Origin: Cyanobacteria bacterium HKST-UBA02
GTDB taxonomy: Bacteria; Cyanobacteriota; Vampirovibrionia; Obscuribacterales; Obscuribacteraceae
Length of the DNA stretch: 6,793 nt
Direction: 5' to 3'
NCBI GenBank assembly: GCA_020431945.1
Contig: JAGQHH010000527.1
Location: forward strand, 1 to 6,793
In this document: positions 4,967 to 6,793 of the stretch, in pieces
Layout of the letters: each line of letters starts with the position of its first letter
How positions within the stretch are numbered: the first letter of the stretch is position 1
Notes under the pieces: generated by a model
Databases searched by the model: none
What the model saw: the letters and a program-made list of their open reading frames with translations, nothing else
Told to the model about the DNA's origin: nothing
Program-made: the position numbers and the translations under genes

Positions 4967-6793
4967 TTAGGACATTCCCTCCTGTTCTTCTCTCAGTCGC
5001 CTGAGTTCGTCTTCGGCAGCCTTGCGCTCAGCCTCGGATTTGGCTTGATAGCGCTTCTGCTCGGCCTCGGCGATCTGTCTTTCGTGCTCCATCTTCTTGA
5101 GCAGCTCGGCTTGATCTTTCCGGCGTTGCTCGTCGGACTTGCCGCTGTGCTTGCCGGCACGCATGTCGAGGTCTTTGCGCTCCGGCGGTCCCTTGGCCTC
5201 GCCGGGTCCCTGTGGCGTGCCATCCTTGCCCTTGCCGGCCTTGGCCGCCAGTCCTGCACCACCAGCGATACCAGGAAGAGCTCCCCGGAGGGCCTGGCCG
5301 AAGGTAGAAGGCTGGGCAGGAGGCTTGGGCGTCGGAGCCTGCGGCTCGGGGCTCGCCCCGGAAGCGCCGCCGACATACCAGGACTCCCGGTGCTGATCCG
5401 GATGCCAGGCACCCTCATCAGCCCCCCGATGCTCGTGCTGTTGCTGCTCGGCAGCCATTCTCTGCTGCTCGGCCAGGTATTCGGCGTTTTCACCGCCGGC
5501 CTCGGTCTGGTGATGCTGAGGCTCGTGCCGCTGATCCGCCGGCATATAGGACGCACCGGAGGCATCCGCGACTTGCTCGTGGGAGACATGACCGCCGGAG
5601 ACATCATGAGAGACATGACCACCGGCATCTCCGGACGCGTGACCGCCGTGGTGCTCGTAAGAAGCGGGCTGCCCGGCATATGAGTCGGTACGGATCTCCT
5701 GGCTCTGGCTATAGCCAGGATCGACGCAGGCCGTTCCATCAGGCGCATAGCTGAGATTGGAAGCAGGTGGTGTCGGCTGTCCGTGGTCGTAGCTCATTCC
5801 GGTGGTATCGGAAGTGAAAGATCCGCCGGAAACCGGCACATCGCCAGCTCGATCCAGGGTAGGACCAGAACTGAGTCCACCTGAAGTGTCAGGCGAAACG
5901 GTGTAAGCCTGCTGGCTCGTGCCACCGGCTCCTGCCAGTCCGGAAGTATCCGGCGAGACAGTATATTGCTGCTGGCTCGTGCCACCGGCTCCCGCCAGAC
6001 CGGATGTACCCGGCGAAGTGTTGTATTGCTGGCCGGCGCCGGTATACTGCTGGTTTGCGTCAATGTATTGCTGGCCCGACCCATCAGTGTACTGATAGCC
6101 GCCCGCCGGCTGGACCTGGGCCGTGTCGACACAGGCGGAGCCGGTCTGGAGCACCTGAGCAGCGGTCTGGTTGCCCTGGGAAGCCAGGGATACCATATCC
6201 GGGCTGCTGGCAATGGTGTTCTGCACCATGGCTTGAGCGGCGGTATCTCCGCTGATCGCCCTGGCCATTACATCTTGCGGCACGGATTGAGCTGCCGTGA
6301 CCGCAGCGATGGCGGACGGGTCACCGGACTGAGCCAGGCTCTGCACCGTTTCGGTTTGACCGGCGGCAGCCATGAGGGTGGCTGCAGCACCAGGGTCACC
6401 ATGGCTGGCTCGATCATAGGTCGCATGCATGGCCTGGGCATAGCCCGGGTCGACATTGAGGGCCTGATCGAGCTGCTGGATGGCAGCCTGGTCGCCCCGG
6501 GCGATAGCTCCGGGATCGACGCCGAGATCCTGGATGGTGGCCTGGGTCTCGGCAGCGGCAGCATACATCGGTGCCTGCGGTGCCATCTGGGTGTCGTATG
6601 AGCCGCCGCCCTGGGTAAACTGAGCGTAGCCCGAAGTATCCTGGGCAACGGATGGCGTATAACCGGCCTCGGTGCGAACTCCCATATTGCCCGCCAGGGT
6701 TTCCTGGTAGGTGCCGGCGTTGACCGCAGGACTCATGGGACTCGACATAGTGAGCATGGAGGAAGCCGCGTGGTTGCCCTGGGCAGCCATCTG
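4967..6793 (-). CDS. Repeat-rich, low-complexity protein, 5' end outside window
   Basis: I do not recognise this protein. At least 607 codons are visible, ending in TAA at 4967-4969. A Met lies at 6788-6790, but the frame stays open to the edge (CAG before it). The first visible residues (AAQGN..A) match a repeat found further on, so this Met is probably internal. Numbering from it: five helical-looking repeats at about 96-218, four of them spaced exactly 25 residues at a G-[DN] motif; a Gln/Tyr/Gly/Ser region at 228-305 with 20-residue tandem repeats; a His/Gly-rich stretch at 380-405; more His at 422-468; a Pro-rich linker near 481-495; a weakly hydrophobic Gly/Ala segment at 500-517; and a highly charged probable coiled coil at 552-604. 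The only two cysteines (220 and 355) both sit in ACVD. No membrane helix is clear in the visible part. As first gene of the visible T4SS block it could be the tail of a VirB6/TrbL-like protein or an accessory protein; both are inference. Confidence 0.85.
   Translation of the reverse strand, partial: QMAAQGNHAASSMLTMSSPMSPAVNAGTYQETLAGNMGVRTEAGYTPSVAQDTSGYAQFTQGGGSYDTQMAPQAPMYAAAAETQATIQDLGVDPGAIARGDQAAIQQLDQALNVDPGYAQAMHATYDRASHGDPGAAATLMAAAGQTETVQSLAQSGDPSAIAAVTAAQSVPQDVMARAISGDTAAQAMVQNTIASSPDMVSLASQGNQTAAQVLQTGSACVDTAQVQPAGGYQYTDGSGQQYIDANQQYTGAGQQYNTSPGTSGLAGAGGTSQQQYTVSPDTSGLAGAGGTSQQAYTVSPDTSGGLSSGPTLDRAGDVPVSGGSFTSDTTGMSYDHGQPTPPASNLSYAPDGTACVDPGYSQSQEIRTDSYAGQPASYEHHGGHASGDAGGHVSHDVSGGHVSHEQVADASGASYMPADQRHEPQHHQTEAGGENAEYLAEQQRMAAEQQQHEHRGADEGAWHPDQHRESWYVGGASGASPEPQAPTPKPPAQPSTFGQALRGALPGIAGGAGLAAKAGKGKDGTPQGPGEAKGPPERKDLDMRAGKHSGKSDEQRRKDQAELLKKMEHERQIAEAEQKRYQAKSEAERKAAEDELRRLREEQEGMS
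5583..5654 (-). repeat. His/Gly-rich tandem repeat in the repeat protein
   Basis: The plus-strand motif GAGACATGACCGCCGG at 5583-5598 recurs with one change 27 bases later (5610-5625), then in a weaker form a further 24 bases on. In protein this gives GGHVSHDVS followed by GGHVSHEQ, after a related HHGGHASGDA. Confidence 0.65.
5881..6032 (-). repeat. 60-base tandem repeat, 2.5 copies
   Basis: Two full copies (5881-5940 and 5941-6000) and about half of a third (6001-6032) lie head to tail with a period of exactly 60 bases. The first two share an identical core of more than 20 bases starting at 5911. They encode 20-residue units of the form SP(D/G)TSGLAGAGGTSQQ plus a Tyr-containing end. Being a multiple of three, the period keeps the frame open, and near identity suggests recent duplication. 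Shorter QQY-containing units continue to about 6090. Confidence 0.9.
6137..6505 (-). repeat. Array of 25-residue helical repeats
   Basis: In the repeat protein, a small motif G-[DN]-x2-A or similar recurs at Gly131, Gly156, Gly181 and Gly206, exactly 25 residues apart. A further copy at Gly99 has a 32-residue gap. Each unit continues with Ala, Leu, Val and Met in a helical spacing, as in IARGDQAAIQQLDQAL and ISGDTAAQAMVQNTI. DNA identity between units is low, so these are old repeats kept at protein level. They recall alpha-solenoid repeats, but I cannot assign a named family. Confidence 0.6.

Noticed and set aside
4934..5683. 249-codon plus-strand open frame, Leu/Gly-rich and looking membrane-like
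   Set aside because: It lies fully opposite the repeat protein gene, whose composition keeps antisense frames open. It has no family resemblance, and the hydrophobic look comes from antisense reading of Gln/Glu/Lys-rich codons.
4993..5748. 251-codon minus-strand open frame, Ser/Arg/Pro-rich
   Set aside because: A second frame inside the repeat protein gene; Arg/Pro/Ser-rich sequence is typical of an out-of-frame reading of such DNA.

Overview
The window is one block of six genes, all on the minus strand and tightly spaced (gaps of 1 to 74 bases). It reads as the inside of a conjugation or type IV secretion (T4SS) operon. The clearest gene is a complete VirB4/TraC-type ATPase with intact Walker A and Walker B motifs. 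Around it are a VirB3/TraL-like two-helix membrane protein and two small proteins with one N-terminal membrane helix each; the second resembles the TraE/VirB8 family. No RNA gene, insertion sequence, CRISPR array or integrase is visible. I found no convincing plus-strand gene. The long plus-strand open frames lie inside minus-strand genes and look like reading-frame shadows.

In transcription order (right to left): (1) 4967-6793, the 3' part of a large low-complexity, repeat-rich protein whose frame runs off the right edge; (2) 4272-4892, a DUF2225-type zinc-ribbon plus TPR-like protein, preceded by a leader that can form a hairpin; (3) 3857-4243, VirB3/TraL-like; (4) 1017-3800, VirB4/TraC ATPase with an unusual Gly/Arg/Asn-rich N-terminal tail; (5) 619-1002, small bitopic protein; (6) 57-617, TraE/VirB8-like protein. 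A perfect 20-base palindrome at the left edge follows the last gene and may end the transcript. No gap exceeds 74 bases.

Working model: the VirB3-like protein and VirB4 form the inner-membrane energising unit, and the two bitopic proteins supply periplasmic scaffold domains. The repeat protein may be an accessory factor or the long C-terminal tail of a larger component, for instance a VirB6/TrbL-like one, though that part is not visible. DUF2225 has no established role in secretion, and its place inside this operon is the oddest feature of the gene content.

Organism: base composition is moderate, with the repeat gene looking more GC-rich than the last two genes. DUF2225 is known from Firmicutes, spirochaetes and the cyanobacterial lineage. 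The VirB4 N-terminal domain resembles the type found in Gram-positive and cyanobacteria-related systems, while the TraE-like protein looks more like diderm systems. A non-photosynthetic relative of Cyanobacteria (Melainabacteria/Obscuribacterales type) would fit, but this is a low-confidence guess. The element could be a plasmid or an integrated conjugative element; the window does not decide.
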